Notes: generated from the sequence alone by a model not told the origin. A DNA stretch of 64,000 nt from Anas platyrhynchos (GCF_047663525.1 NC_092590.1:51242501-51306500), one strand, 5' to 3'; shown: positions 28,701 through 37,795, numbered from the stretch's first letter. A program made the numbers and translations.

Positions 28701-31700
28701 AGTATTTTTACTTACTGATTTAAGCCTTGCTATAGTTTCTTCAAGATCCTGTATTTCACCATCTTTTCTTTCAATTTCTTTCTACAAACCAAAATTAACT
28801 TTTACGTTAAAAGTTGCATATCCAAAATAACAATTCCTTTGTTATAAAAAAATAAGCAAATGGATTTTTTTTTAAGAAATAAAGTATTATTATCTCCTTG
28901 TAATCTGCCAAAATTTATGTTCACATATCCACTAAAGCTCCTATAAATGGAAAGTACATAAAACTTGCAGCATACACACTCATTTTGAGCACAACTAATA
29001 AATGAATTGTTGCGTGACTCTTCTTAGAAGAATAGAACACCCTACAAACACAGGCATCACTCTTGCATATGTCTGTTACTTATCAATAGTTTAAGGTATC
29101 TCAGAATTTTGTTTCATACTGAACAGAAGAAGGAAGACTGACTGCCTCTTAACTGAATTAATCTCACACAATACAGTAACGAGACAAAATTGCTGTGATT
29201 AATCTTCCTTTAGCCAATAGGTAACTCATTGCAATTAAAAAAAGGTAACCTGAGAGCTAAGCAGATCCTACTCTTGTAAAACATCATTGATTACCTTTGC
29301 TTCTCCTATTTCTTTATCTGCAGTCTCAAGTACAATTTCCTTGTGTCTTTCCAACTGCTGTGCCAAATGGTCTATTTCATTCAGTTCTTGACACAGTTCT
29401 TCATTTTTATTGCTTAAGTGCACAACCTCACTAGTCACATTTTGTTTAGTGTCCAAGAGGTCTTGGATGCGATTTTCAAGTTCTTTGTTTGTTTGCTGAA
29501 GGTATTCAACCTAAAAGATATTTTTCATTAAAATGTTAATGTGTTGTTAAAAATAGATGGCAAAAGCTCCTCCCAGTCCTCTGAAATACAGTATTTCTAT
29601 ATCCATGGTATAAAAAGGATATCCTGTTAAAAATGACTAGATTTTCTATTCTTATAAATTAATAAATAACATGAAAATAATATGATTTTACAGGTGTGCA
29701 AGGTGAAGGAATTCATTACTATGCTGTTGTTTACATAGGTTCCAAAGCCTGAATTTTATTCTAAAAACAAAGCACTAAAAAGCAGAGATCCGTATAGAAA
29801 CCTGTCTTGTGCATCAGTCTGGTAGATACAGGGCACTTAATGTTTCCCTTCATTTCACAAGATGTGAAGACAGTTTCTGCTGTCCAGCTTTCCAGTATAT
29901 TTGCTAGGCTTAAATTCGCTGTCACTCCTTCACAAAAATGAAGCTTTACAGATCAGATTCCCCAAATCTAGCTTGCCTCCAACATAGGTCTGCACCTTAA
30001 ACACAACATTTCCAGAAATCCTGCTCTAGAGACATTGTTTTTCCCAGTATACCTTTCCCTGCAAGTATAGGAAAGAGGCAGAGTAGGAAAAAACATCTAA
30101 ACAATAAATTACACTATGTGAGGAAATGGTATCCTGAAATACCTTGAAAAACGTAACTGAAGTGCTGCACTTCCATCTCCACACAACTTCCCTCAAAACT
30201 CCAGAAAGTTTCTCCCGAAAGACAGTGTTGCTATAGGCCCAGAAGACAGCCTGAGCATTCCCATAGCCATAAATGCTACTATGCAGAGATATCCATCTGT
30301 TTGTACTCAGAGAGTAAAAGTGGTATGCTGGCACTGAGCCTGAACAAATAGCCTCAATGGCCCAAAATCAGCTCTGTGAAGCTCTGGAAACACAGCATAT
30401 ACACCTGGGCTCACTCTTGGTACAATCAATATGTCATCAGCACAACTCACTAATTCAGTATCACTTTCCTGCTTTGGCAGGGGGTTGGACCTGATGATCT
30501 CTCAAGGTCCCTTCCAACCCCTACAGTTCTGTGATTCTGTGAATACAGCAGTACTGCTTCCAAGTCATTGCTCATACCAGATTTTTGCAGCACTGCTAAT
30601 AAGCTCTGCAGCCTGGCTCTGTGTGCCACTGTACATCACATACAAACACTATACAAATGGTATACGGATGGTATAAATCCAGAGATGGACTATACTTGAT
30701 CTGTATTCCTGCCTGCCTTGTATTTGTTTTGGAAATTCTCATTTTGAGACCAATATCAAATGCATGCTAATACACACATTAAACACAAACATCTTTATTT
30801 TAAGCTTATCCTTTCCTTACAAGTCTGCGTTGGAGTAAAGGTGAGAACCATTTGAATTAAAGATGATTCCTTGCTACCCAATGAGATTATTTGCACGACT
30901 ACTCCTCTTCATAAGTAAGTATTACCAATCTTAGTTCCTAAAAACATAAATGGAACATATGCGCGCACACAAAAATTTTCTGAAGAAAATAAGTACTTTT
31001 AAACTTTGCCAAAACAGGGTATCAAATGTCCTGAATACTCTCAGATTAACATTACTATACGCAGATGTGAGTTCATAGAATTATTTACAACAGAAAAATA
31101 GGCTTTAAAAAACAAGAAATGAAATTTATTTAGAGAAGGAAGACTACCACCTGAAAAATAACACAAGCTAAATTGGTTGATTTTATACCTAAGAGTGATT
31201 TTTTTAAAAAATGACCTAAAAGTTGTTGGGTTTTGTTGTTTTCTTTTAGACTGCTTGTATTTTGTGAAGTTTTGACTAACCAACAGTAATTAATCCATTA
31301 CCTGCAAATTTAAATGGGCAATAAGCTTCTCATTACTTTTACTTCTCGATTCCAGAGATATAACCTCATGAGAACGACCACCATCCAATGCTAGCATTAG
31401 GCGTTCTATTTCTTTGTCTCTAAGCTCAACCTTCAAGGAAAAAAGAATAGCTCAATTTATGCAAGTTATAACAGTTGTATTTCACAACCCCTACAATGCT
31501 TTAACAATGAGGTTAAAATAAAATCAATGTCATTTCAAGGGCTACTACAGCCAAATAATTATTAAAAAACACAACTGTAAACATACCTGCTTGCTGTAGT
31601 TTTTCATTCCACTTTCAGATATCTCCAGTTTTTCCTGTAGCTCTGTTACTTCTAACTGAAGTTCATGAATTCTGAAATGTAGCAATATACTGTTTGTGTG

Positions 31701-34700
31701 GATTCACGGAAGAATCATACACACACACAAATTCAATACTAGTATTTTCTCTTTGCTCCTGAATGGAAAAATTTCACTAAAAGAAAACAAAACAAAAAAA
31801 TAGGAGGAAATTCTTCACTCAAAGGGTGGTGAGGCACTAGAACAGGTTGCCCAGAGGCTGTGGATGCCCCATGCCTGGAGGTGTTCAAGGTGAGGTTGGA
31901 TGAGGCCCTGGGCAACCTGGTCTGGTGGGTGGCGTCCCTGCCCATGGCAGGGGCTTGGAACTGGATAGTCTTTAAGGTCCCTTCCAACCCAATCCATTCT
32001 ATGGTTCTATGAAAACACTTTTGTTGATTTAAAATGTTAATTCTGAAGCTGTTGTTTGAGACACTGTGGCAGGTTGAACTTGCTTGGCTGTCAGACCCAA
32101 CCAGTTCTTCTGTCACTCCCCCTCCTGAACAGGACAGGGGGAGAAAATAAGATGAAAATAAAAGGTCATGGGTTGAAATAAAGGCAGGCCCATTGCTCAT
32201 CAATTATTGCAAAACAGACTCACCTTGGGGAAGATTAAATTAATTTACTTCGGATCAAAATAGAGTAGGATGATGAAAAACAAAGGCAAACCAAAAGCAC
32301 TTCCTACTACCACCACTTCTTCCTAGGCTCAATTTCACTCCTTCATTCCTGACTATTCTACCTCCTCCCATACTCAGGCGGTTTAAAAATGGGGGATGCG
32401 GTCAGTTCACAACACTTGGTCTCTGCAGCTCCTTCCTCATCACACTTTTCTGCTGCTCCGGCATGATGACCCTTCTATGGGATACCACTTTTCAAAACCT
32501 GCTCCAGCGTGGGTTCTTCTTCATGAACCACAAGTCCTGCCAGGAGTCTGCTCCTGTGTGGGCTCTCCCTCCACAGGCTGCAGCTTTCTTCAGGGCATAT
32601 CCACCTGCTCTGGTGTTGTGTCCTCCATGGGTTAACACCATGAATATCTGCTCCAGAGGGCAGAGTAGGGGGACAGCCTGCTCCACCGTGGTCTTCTCCA
32701 TGGACTTTAGAGGAATCTCTGCTCCAGCACCTGGAGCACCTCTTTCCCCTCCTTCTTCACTGACCTTGGTGTCAGGACAGTTTCTCACATTCTTCTCACT
32801 ACTCTCTCTAACAGCCACTGTGATTTTTTTTAACCTGTTCTTGAATATATTCTCACAGAAACACCATTAGATTGGCTGGTGGGCTCAGCTTTGGCCAGAA
32901 GCGGGTCCATTTTGTAGCCAGTTTGCTCCTATACAAAACATTACATCTGGCTTTTTTCCAAGATCCCTCATTTAAAATTCAGTAAAAGAGTAGAACTAGC
33001 GTAGAAATTTAAGAGAAAGCCTTTATGGAAATAAGTAGTTTATTAAATATCCTTGCAAATTCACCACAGGCAGCACAGTCAATCACTAAGCAAAAATCCT
33101 GGTCAAGAACTATAGTGTTACTAAAATATCTTGAAATAACTTTTTTTTCCCCAGACAGAATTTTAAATGCAGAAAGGGATGCAGAAATCACAGCAGCATG
33201 CATTTCATGTTTATGCTTCAAGACTGAAAAATTCTTTAGCTCACCGATTATCTGCCACCTGAAGAAGGTCTGCGATGTAAGGATCCTCTGGCTGAGGAAC
33301 TGGGTAGGCACTAACGCCCGATGGGGGGACGGGTTGGTCTATCTGCATGCGCTGACGCCTGAATGGAATGTTTCTTTTTCTGCCACCTTAAAAAGCCCAA
33401 ACCCAGATGCCTATTACTTGAAATTCACAAGGGAGTCTTCTCCTTTTATACTAAATGAAATGTCATATATATTCCACTGCTTCTGAACTGGCACAATGCA
33501 AAACTGTAACCTTTATTGTAATAAGTTGATGAAATTTGTACATTTGAGACAACACAACTCTTGCAGGTTAGTATCAGTTTTGCCAAAATTCAGTTTTGAA
33601 ATAAGGAAACATGCAAAGTCTGCTATAGGTAATCTTTCCCAGTGTGTAAGTCCCTGAATTCTCTACAGCTCAAACTTCTTGGATCTGTTACTGATTCACT
33701 TTTCCTCCAGACTAGACAATAACTAAAAGCATTAAGGACCTTTTACAAGAATTATACAAAGAAAGACTTTGACTCTAAAAAAAAAAAAAAAAGAAACACT
33801 TAGCAACACAGAGAAAAGCAAGAAGACAGAGAACAGGAAAAGTAAGGAAAGAAAGACAGGAACAGGTTTATTGACAAAAGAGGGAATATTTATACTCACC
33901 AGGTGTTTGCACCACTGCTTGCAGATTCTTCTCCTGAAGCTGCTGAATTTTTTCAGTCTTGGACTTGTTCTCTTTTTCCAGACTTTTAATTTTATGCACA
34001 TACTGGTTATTCAGAAATCTTAAGTCAGCTGCTTCGTGTTCAACCCTCCTTAAGTTGGCCTTCAAATCTTTAAAGGATGGAAAGAGCAATTTTATCTTTC
34101 TTGTTCATTATTATTTTTCCTAGTAGCACCAAAATAGGTATTAAAACTAAGCTTATATTCTTTTTTTATATCATGAAGTTTCCAAATACTCACTCACATG
34201 TTTATGTATATATACAAACACAAATATGTTTAAACATACAAAAACCCTTTGTAGAATAAAAGCAAATTTAACAACAGTATTTATTTACTTTAAATTAAAA
34301 AGTAGCATTTCAAAGTAAGAAAGCATATATTCAAACGTTCTAACAGTTTCATGTTTGATTAAAACAATGATTTGCTGGACCCCAGAAGCTTTTTAATTAC
34401 AAAAAATATCTGCATACGAGCCTTAATTCATTAAAAGCACTAGAGTCAGTGACCACTCACAAGCATAAGAACAGATATGTGAATCTGCAGATTTGTCCAC
34501 AATTTTATTTTGACACTGATGGATTAGAAAAAGTATCTTTTTTATTATTATTATTACCTTTAACGTGACGATCAGATTGCTCTTTCAGTTTTAGTATTTC
34601 CAAATGTAGTTCATTATTTTCCCTGGTAAGTTTAGCATTCTCTGTCTTATAAGGTTCTAAAATAGCATCATAATTGCTGAACTCTTTTTCGATTTTTCCA

Positions 34701-35440
34701 GCAGATAATTTTGCACTACGCAGGCTCTCTGTTGTATGAACAAGATCACTAGAATCAAGGAGCATCGGACATGTTAGGAGCGTTTTCAGCCTTTAAACCG
34801 CAGATTCAAATATTCATTAGGAGCTTAGAAACAAAACCTGTTGCTCAAGACCACTGTAAAGCACTGGTTTTAGGCAACATGGTTCTCAAGTGTAGAACAA
34901 ATGGGTTCCAAGAAAAGCAAAGAAAACATTCATGTAAGAAAAACTGGAAGATCATCCACTAGGAAAGAATAGGACAAATATAAAAAATAAAGCTATGGAG
35001 AAAACATATCAGGAGTTTACATCTGATAATTCAATAAACTCTCTGTATATCGTAGCACTTCTACCACAGAAAAAAGCAATAGTCAAGAATAAAAATGATC
35101 AGAAGGTTACTAGTATTTTTATACTGTTGAGATAACTACAGAGATTAACAGTAAGTAGTTACAAAAATTTCTGCGAACATCAAATTCAGGGATTGAGTCT
35201 ATACCTATCTGCTAGACACTAGAATGAGACACTCTTTAGATAGAACATTTTCCCTCACGTCAAGAATTAAACAATGCCTCCTATATGATTACGACTTTTT
35301 TTCTTTTTATAGTCTCCTTTTGAATACCTAAAAAGCTTTTCCACCAAAGGTAAGCTCTCCAGTCCCAGTGGCTGTCGATAGCCCAGCTGATCTAGACGCT
35401 TCCTGAGATTAACGAACTTCCTCTCTGCTGCTGTAGTCAT
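7738..35440 (-). CDS. CEP135: Centrosomal protein of 135 kDa (CEP135), whole coding span, 25 coding exons
   Basis: CEP135 is a long coiled-coil protein of the centriole cartwheel/pinhead region (the Bld10 family). In the human protein the N-terminal part binds microtubules and CPAP and the C-terminal part binds SAS-6; loss causes primary microcephaly (established knowledge). Here 25 coding exons, all bounded by AG/GT on the minus strand, join without a phase error into 3453 nt, or 1150 residues, close to the human 1140. The N-terminus ([19 protein letters not shown]) and blocks such as [22 protein letters not shown] and AQLQTDYD match remembered human CEP135. The protein is almost continuous heptad-like coiled coil, rich in E, K, L and Q, with a basic Ser/Pro-rich tail. 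An ATG three codons upstream (MFTM) exists, but the inner ATG matches the family start. Odd points: a missing Ser-rich segment in exon 11 and a longer C-terminal tail. Confidence 0.97.
7760..9423 (-). other. CEP135: CEP135 last intron, no recognised content
   Basis: AT-rich intron of about 1.7 kb. No CR1 terminus or alternative exon stands out. Confidence 0.6.
9424..9570 (-). CDS. CEP135: CEP135 exon 25 (residues 1095-1143)
   Basis: Acceptor CTTTTGGTAG, donor GAAAA|GTAAGC. Encodes [12 protein letters not shown] and the Ser/Pro tail ([16 protein letters not shown]) typical of the CEP135 C-terminus. The next residues [12 protein letters not shown] have no counterpart in the remembered human tail. 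The donor carries an in-frame TAA, so an unspliced transcript would stop after EK. Confidence 0.92.
9963..10067 (-). CDS. CEP135: CEP135 exon 24 (residues 1060-1094)
   Basis: Acceptor TTTTTTTTAG, donor GAACG|GTAAGA. Encodes [20 protein letters not shown], the last strongly conserved coiled-coil block. Confidence 0.95.
11645..12205 (-). mobile_element. CR1 LINE 3' fragment in CEP135 intron
   Basis: About 560 bp reading on the plus strand from ACAGAATCACAGGATAGTTG through GCAGGTTGTCCAGGACCATG, CCTTGTCTTGTCACTGGGCAC and GGCCTCACCAGTGCTGAGTAG: the reverse complement of a CR1 3' end. It lies in the same orientation as CEP135. Confidence 0.92.
12710..12912 (-). CDS. CEP135: CEP135 exon 23 (residues 993-1059)
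   Basis: Acceptor TTTGTGCCCTAG, donor AAACT|GTAAGT. Encodes [17 protein letters not shown] and [20 protein letters not shown], matching the human block closely. Confidence 0.95.
13911..14120 (-). CDS. CEP135: CEP135 exon 22 (residues 923-992)
   Basis: Acceptor TTTGTTTAG then CATATTATGGCA, donor GAACGG|GTAAGC. Encodes [14 protein letters not shown] through [10 protein letters not shown] to MDYER, a coiled coil matching human [14 protein letters not shown] onward. Confidence 0.95.
14996..15181 (-). CDS. CEP135: CEP135 exon 21 (residues 861-922)
   Basis: Acceptor GTTTCATCTAG, donor CAGGAG|GTAATA. Encodes [11 protein letters not shown], the [17 protein letters not shown] block and [14 protein letters not shown], the most conserved segment of the C-terminal half, which in human CEP135 belongs to the SAS-6-binding part. 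Confidence 0.96.
16967..17077 (-). CDS. CEP135: CEP135 exon 20 (residues 824-860)
   Basis: Acceptor TAATCTTTTTAG, donor TTAAAG|GTAAAG. 37 codons, the same count as the human block; [20 protein letters not shown] is the recognisable motif. Confidence 0.95.
17078..20159 (-). other. CEP135: CEP135 3.1-kb intron, unclassified content
   Basis: Contains poly-T/poly-A runs near 17,409-17,423 and 17,473-17,485 and a mixed-composition stretch at about 18,250-19,300 that may be an old repeat I cannot name. No exon-like frame fits CEP135 here. Confidence 0.5.
20160..20328 (-). CDS. CEP135: CEP135 exon 19 (residues 767-823)
   Basis: Acceptor CTTCTCTTGACAG, donor AACCAG|GTATGA. Encodes [20 protein letters not shown] and [18 protein letters not shown]. 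The open frame runs on past the acceptor, but the splice site fits the human junction. Confidence 0.95.
20557..20650 (+). repeat. Local AT-rich tandem duplications
   Basis: The 18-bp unit ATGTATACTTAGTATGTA occurs twice exactly in tandem (20,600-20,635). The sequence ATGTACAAATAAT occurs three times between 20,561 and 20,645. It directly abuts the perfect palindrome at 20,648. Confidence 0.9.
20648..20689 (+). repeat. Perfect inverted repeat, 20-bp arms, 2-nt spacer
   Basis: Left arm 20,648-20,667 and right arm 20,670-20,689 are exact reverse complements around a TG spacer. It lies within the CEP135 intron between exons 18 and 19. No gene or named element explains it. Confidence 0.95.
21506..21561 (-). 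CDS. CEP135: CEP135 exon 18 (residues 749-766)
   Basis: Short 56-nt exon; acceptor TTTTTGTAG, donor AACAGA|GTGAGT. Encodes [18 protein letters not shown], matching human EKAVAQMKIMISECESS. Its length is not a multiple of three, so skipping would shift the frame. Confidence 0.93.
22025..22179 (-). CDS. CEP135: CEP135 exon 17 (residues 697-748)
   Basis: Acceptor CTTTATTTATAG, donor AACAAG|GTATGT. Encodes [19 protein letters not shown], a near-identical family block, ending DDNIANK. Confidence 0.96.
22250..22365 (-). CDS. CEP135: CEP135 exon 16 (residues 658-696)
   Basis: Acceptor GGTTTTCCAG; donor GAAATAG|GTGATC, the weakest donor in the gene. Encodes [18 protein letters not shown] and a Lys/Glu-rich helix. 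Confidence 0.93.
24035..24186 (-). CDS. CEP135: CEP135 exon 15 (residues 608-657)
   Basis: Acceptor TTTAATTGTAG, donor CTTCA|GTAAGT. Encodes [20 protein letters not shown], matching human MKETIESLENKLKVQAQKF, and then [10 protein letters not shown]. Confidence 0.94.
24343..24420 (-). CDS. CEP135: CEP135 exon 14 (residues 582-607)
   Basis: Acceptor GTTTCTACCTCAG, donor CATGAA|GTAAGT. 26 codons of coiled coil ([19 protein letters not shown]), more divergent than its neighbours but in phase. Confidence 0.9.
25073..25216 (-). CDS. CEP135: CEP135 exon 13 (residues 534-581)
   Basis: Donor ATAAAG|GTGAGT. Two acceptors lie 6 nt apart (TTTTTAAAG|TCTCAG|AGT); the outer one is used here because SQSEL aligns with human AQEEL. 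The inner one would drop two residues. Encodes [17 protein letters not shown]. Confidence 0.9.
25787..25930 (-). CDS. CEP135: CEP135 exon 12 (residues 486-533)
   Basis: Acceptor ATCACTTTGCAG, donor GAACAG|GTAAGA. Encodes [18 protein letters not shown] and [20 protein letters not shown], strongly conserved with human. Confidence 0.96.
26418..26611 (-). CDS. CEP135: CEP135 exon 11 (residues 421-485)
   Basis: Acceptor TTTCTGCAG, donor GAGAAG|GTAATC. Encodes [18 protein letters not shown] through [13 protein letters not shown]. Compared with remembered human sequence, about 14 residues of a Ser-rich segment before RTPEK are absent, with no break in frame. Confidence 0.94.
26700..27285 (+). mobile_element. 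Old, diverged CR1-like LINE fragment
   Basis: Plus-strand similarity to the CR1 3' part: ATTGTATCCAGTTTTGTATCCC, GGAACTGGGCTTGTTCTGACTAG and GGGTTGCCTAGAGAGACTGAG, in the right order but much diverged. The left boundary is uncertain. Opposite orientation to CEP135. Confidence 0.65.
27565..27715 (-). CDS. CEP135: CEP135 exon 10 (residues 371-420)
   Basis: Acceptor TTGTTACTGCAG, donor ATAAAAG|GTAAAT. Encodes [19 protein letters not shown] and [14 protein letters not shown], aligning with human KERLSDELLVKSDLE and HQLEQEKQRLSKK. Confidence 0.94.
28716..28781 (-). CDS. CEP135: CEP135 exon 9 (residues 349-370)
   Basis: 66-nt exon; acceptor GGTTTGTAG, donor AAATCA|GTAAGT. Encodes [20 protein letters not shown]. 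Skipping it would keep the frame. Confidence 0.93.
29295..29510 (-). CDS. CEP135: CEP135 exon 8 (residues 277-348)
   Basis: Acceptor TATCTTTTAG, donor GCAAAG|GTAATC. Encodes [30 protein letters not shown] and [18 protein letters not shown], nearly identical to human. Confidence 0.96.
30471..30542 (+). mobile_element. CR1 3' terminus (about 70 bp)
   Basis: GGGGGTTGGACCTGATGATC followed by CAAGGTCCCTTCCAACCCC and TTCTGTGATTCTGTG is the diagnostic CR1 3' end with its short terminal repeat; severely 5'-truncated, in a CEP135 intron, opposite strand. Confidence 0.93.
31302..31430 (-). CDS. CEP135: CEP135 exon 7 (residues 234-276)
   Basis: Acceptor TTTTTCCTTGAAG, donor TTGCAG|GTAATG. Encodes [20 protein letters not shown] and [11 protein letters not shown], a family signature. 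Confidence 0.96.
31587..31671 (-). CDS. CEP135: CEP135 exon 6 (residues 205-233)
   Basis: Acceptor CTACATTTCAG, donor AAGCAG|GTATGT. Encodes [18 protein letters not shown] to YSKQ, matching human IQELQQEVHQLQEKL. Confidence 0.95.
31801..32012 (+). mobile_element. CR1 3' fragment (about 210 bp)
   Basis: Contains ATTCTTCACTCAAAGGGTGG, GCACTAGAACAGGTTGCCC, the GGAGGTGTTCAAGGTGAGG block and the 3' end AAGGTCCCTTCCAACCCAA with TTCTATGGTTCTATG. Opposite strand to CEP135, in the intron between exons 5 and 6. Confidence 0.94.
32065..32950. mobile_element. Probable avian endogenous-retrovirus LTR (solo, non-coding)
   Basis: An approximately 0.9-kb block starting TGTGGCAGGTTGAAC with several diverged copies of a CTGCTCCAGCGTGGGTTC-like unit, an AATAAA-type tract near the left end and a terminal GGCCAGAAGCGGGTCCATTTTG-like segment. 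From memory this layout resembles a common bird LTR. No gag, pol or env frame is visible beside it. Orientation and right end are uncertain. It sits directly after a CR1 3' end. Confidence 0.6.
33245..33386 (-). CDS. CEP135: CEP135 exon 5 (residues 158-204)
   Basis: Acceptor GCTTTTTAAG, donor AATCG|GTGAGC. Encodes [20 protein letters not shown] and [16 protein letters not shown]: the Pro-rich break between the N-terminal coiled coil and the rest, GC-richer than neighbouring exons. Confidence 0.96.
33900..34067 (-). CDS. CEP135: CEP135 exon 4 (residues 102-157)
   Basis: Acceptor CCTTTAAAG, donor CACCTG|GTGAGT. Encodes [18 protein letters not shown] and [18 protein letters not shown]. In human CEP135 this part forms the N-terminal two-stranded coiled coil that contacts microtubules. 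Confidence 0.96.
34558..34748 (-). CDS. CEP135: CEP135 exon 3 (residues 38-101)
   Basis: Acceptor CCTTGATTCTAG, donor TTAAAG|GTAATA. Encodes [19 protein letters not shown] and [20 protein letters not shown], close to human. Confidence 0.96.
35328..35440 (-). CDS. CEP135: CEP135 exon 2, coding part with start codon (residues 1-37)
   Basis: Encodes [20 protein letters not shown] and [17 protein letters not shown]; donor TTTAG|GTATTC. The start ATG is preceded in frame by another ATG at 35,449 (MFTM). The inner one is chosen because human CEP135 begins MTTAVERK. Confidence 0.96.
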
Positions 35441-35492
35441 TGTGAACACACCTCCAAAGTGGCTTTTCTAACACCCAGGAAAAATAGACCAC
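35441..35492 (-). other. CEP135: CEP135 exon 2, 5' untranslated part
   Basis: Acceptor GTTTTACAG at 35,493-35,494 gives a 52-nt leader in exon 2. A second acceptor (TTTTTCCTGGGTGTTAG), about 20 nt nearer the ATG, is also plausible; the sequence does not decide. Confidence 0.5.
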
Positions 35493-36431
35493 CTGTAAAA
35501 CATCGTCTGTTACAATATTTCTTCATTAAAGCAGGAATAATGCAGAAAAATTAATGGAAAAGTAATTTATTAGGAAATACAGCATATAAGCATGTTCTGA
35601 AAATGTAGGTAAACCAAAACAGAATCACTAGGCATCTAAAACACTTTCATAATATTGATATCTTTCTTTTAAAATTAATATTTGCCATGGCAATTAGTTA
35701 TCTCTTTTTGAGCATTTCCTAATATCTTAAGAGTCCAAACATGGACTTTCCTTTCCGGAACTGAACTCAGAAAAGATCTTTCCATGGGAAGACTAAGAAG
35801 TAGATTCTGATTTTTTGAATCATCATGGCATCTTTTACAATCCAAATTGACACATTACCCCCCCAAAAAACATATACTACAATTCACAGATCAGAAGGTT
35901 GGTTGGTTTTGTTTTTTTGACTGATTAGTTTTTTGTTCATTTATTATTAATATGATCTAAGAGGGGTCTTAGATCAACACTATGGAATCTGAATCCAGAG
36001 GAATTTTTTGCCATAGGCATTTGAAGAAGGAAGTAGTTTTACATCATTAAATACATCTGAATTCAGAGACACTGTAAGAAATCGAAGACAAAAATTGATG
36101 CTTCTTAGATGCATGAAAACATCTCCTCGATAGTTAGAAATATTAACTATGTCCATGAAACATCTCGTCTTATGTTTCTTTAGAAGGTTCATTATTAGCT
36201 TATTCTTCACACAGGTGAACACCTGAGCAGCCAAACTGCCAATCAGAGAAAGCATTATTTGCATTTTGTATAAAGGGGAAAGAAAATTGACTTATTTAAA
36301 ACCTGCTGTTTCACAATTCCCCATTTTAAAAAATGTATTAAACAGCTATAAGCGTGTATTTGAAAAGTATTAATGAATAATAAAATGAGAAAACATGCAA
36401 TTTACTCTCATGTGTGATGCAGAAAAGCAAA

Positions 36432-37304
36432 ATGTCATCATTTCTTAAGAGATTAAGTAGGTCTAGGAGTAGGACAAGATTTGCCAGGTATGCTCAACAA
36501 GCGAGAGAAAAATCACCACTCTTAGGAGCATCTGTTCCAAGTGCTACTAAAAGTGCTTCATTCAGGACTTTGAGATATAAAGGAGGAAAGAGCAGTGAAA
36601 ACACCACCTCACTACACATTGTACTGGGATGGTTAGAGGAGGCAGCACACTTACTTCCACTAAGTGGTAACTATCAGTGGGAAGTCATTCTTGTAAACGC
36701 TCTTCGTTCTCCTTTGGCAGCCAAAGATTAAACTGAAAGCGATGATCCTGGTTTTTCTGCAACAATGTTGAGCATTCTGTGTAGAATTCAGGAAAGCAGG
36801 GACTGTTAGTGTATCTAGATCTAGTCTCACAAATCCATCTTTCTTACTAGAGAAGCAAGCTGGTAACTCCTGAGCACATCTTTTCCTTTAGAAGAACCTT
36901 ATCGGTTGAAAAGATTAATCCAAGTGGTTGGGGAAAAAGAAAGCGTTTTTCCATTAATCACATTAGGAGAGCTTTACAGAAGAAACACAGGAAAGATAAG
37001 GCTTGGTAGCAGAAGACATAATATGGTCATGGAGCCACACAGAAGAAAGACAAGACTACACAGCCGGCAATGGGACACTAAGAAATTAGCATGGTAAGTT
37101 CATATGCAATGAAATTAAATTCTTTGTTGGGTCAGCAACACTAACATCAAGAATTATGAACTGGAGTTTCCAGTCTCAGCTCTGGAAAATACCAAAATTC
37201 ACGAAGACTCTAAAGACGTTTCTGTTGTGAAAGACGTTCGTGAAGAAATTTGTTCATGTCATGTAACTATTGCTCACAGAGCTCATTCTGCTACAAAGAA
37301 CTAG
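36432..37304 (+). CDS. Candidate nested antisense gene, three putative exons, unknown product
   Basis: I do not recognise this product. On the plus strand, inside CEP135 intron 1, an ATG at 36,432 opens a basic frame (MSSFLKRLSRSRSRTRF...). It reaches donor G|GTAACT after 36,666 and resumes in phase at 36,892 behind a strong acceptor (CATCTTTTCCTTTAG). It stays open to CATG|GTAAGT at 37,093/37,094. A third segment, 37,136-37,304, continues in phase after GTTGGGTCAG and stops at TAG. The sum is 606 nt, 201 residues, Arg/Lys-rich in the first two parts and Glu/Asp/Lys-rich in the third. Against it: the second intron would be only 42 nt, no poly(A) signal follows before the CR1 at 37,345, and no promoter is evident. 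It could be a decayed gene or chance. Spliced, it is not a processed pseudogene. Confidence 0.25.
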
Positions 37305-37344
37305 TTATGGTTATACCCAAGTGAAAAAGGTGCCATGGGGACCA

Positions 37345-37795
37345 AGCATAGAATCATTGAGGCTGTAAAAGACCTCACCTGGTCCAACCATCCCCCTACC
37401 ACCAATGTCACCACCAAACCATGTCCCCGAGCACCACGTCCAGCCTTTTCCTGAACTCCCCCAGGGACGGTGACTCCACCATCTCCCTGGGCAACCCATC
37501 CCAGTGCCTGACAGCTCTTTGTGAGCAGAAACATCTCCTCATTTACAACCTGAACATCCTCTGGTGCAACTTGAGGCCATTCCCTCTGGTCCTATCACTG
37601 GTTACCTGTGAGCAGAGGCCGACCCCCAGCTCCCCACAGCTTCCTCTCAGGCAGCTGCAGCGAGCACTGAGGCCTCCCCTGAACCTCCTCTCCTCCAGCC
37701 CGACCACCCCCAGCCGCTCCTCAAAGGACTCGTTCTCCAGGCCCTCCACCAGCCCCGCAGCCCTTCTCCGGACACACTCCAGGGCCCGGATTCCC
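37345..37795 (-). mobile_element. CR1 LINE fragment in CEP135 intron 1, next to the promoter
   Basis: Plus-strand reading from ATAGAATCATTGAGGCTGTA through TGGTCCAACCATCCCCCTAC, GACTCCACCATCTCCCTGGG and CCTCTCCTCCAGCCCGACC to GGACACACTCCAGGGCC: reverse complement of a CR1 3' half. It has the same orientation as CEP135, its truncated end lies about 40 bp from the exon 1 donor, and it is relatively GC-rich. Confidence 0.92.

Noticed and set aside
32396-32870. Open frames of 79-135 codons on both strands
   Set aside because: Inside the LTR-like repeat; translations are the repeated unit rather than a retroviral protein.
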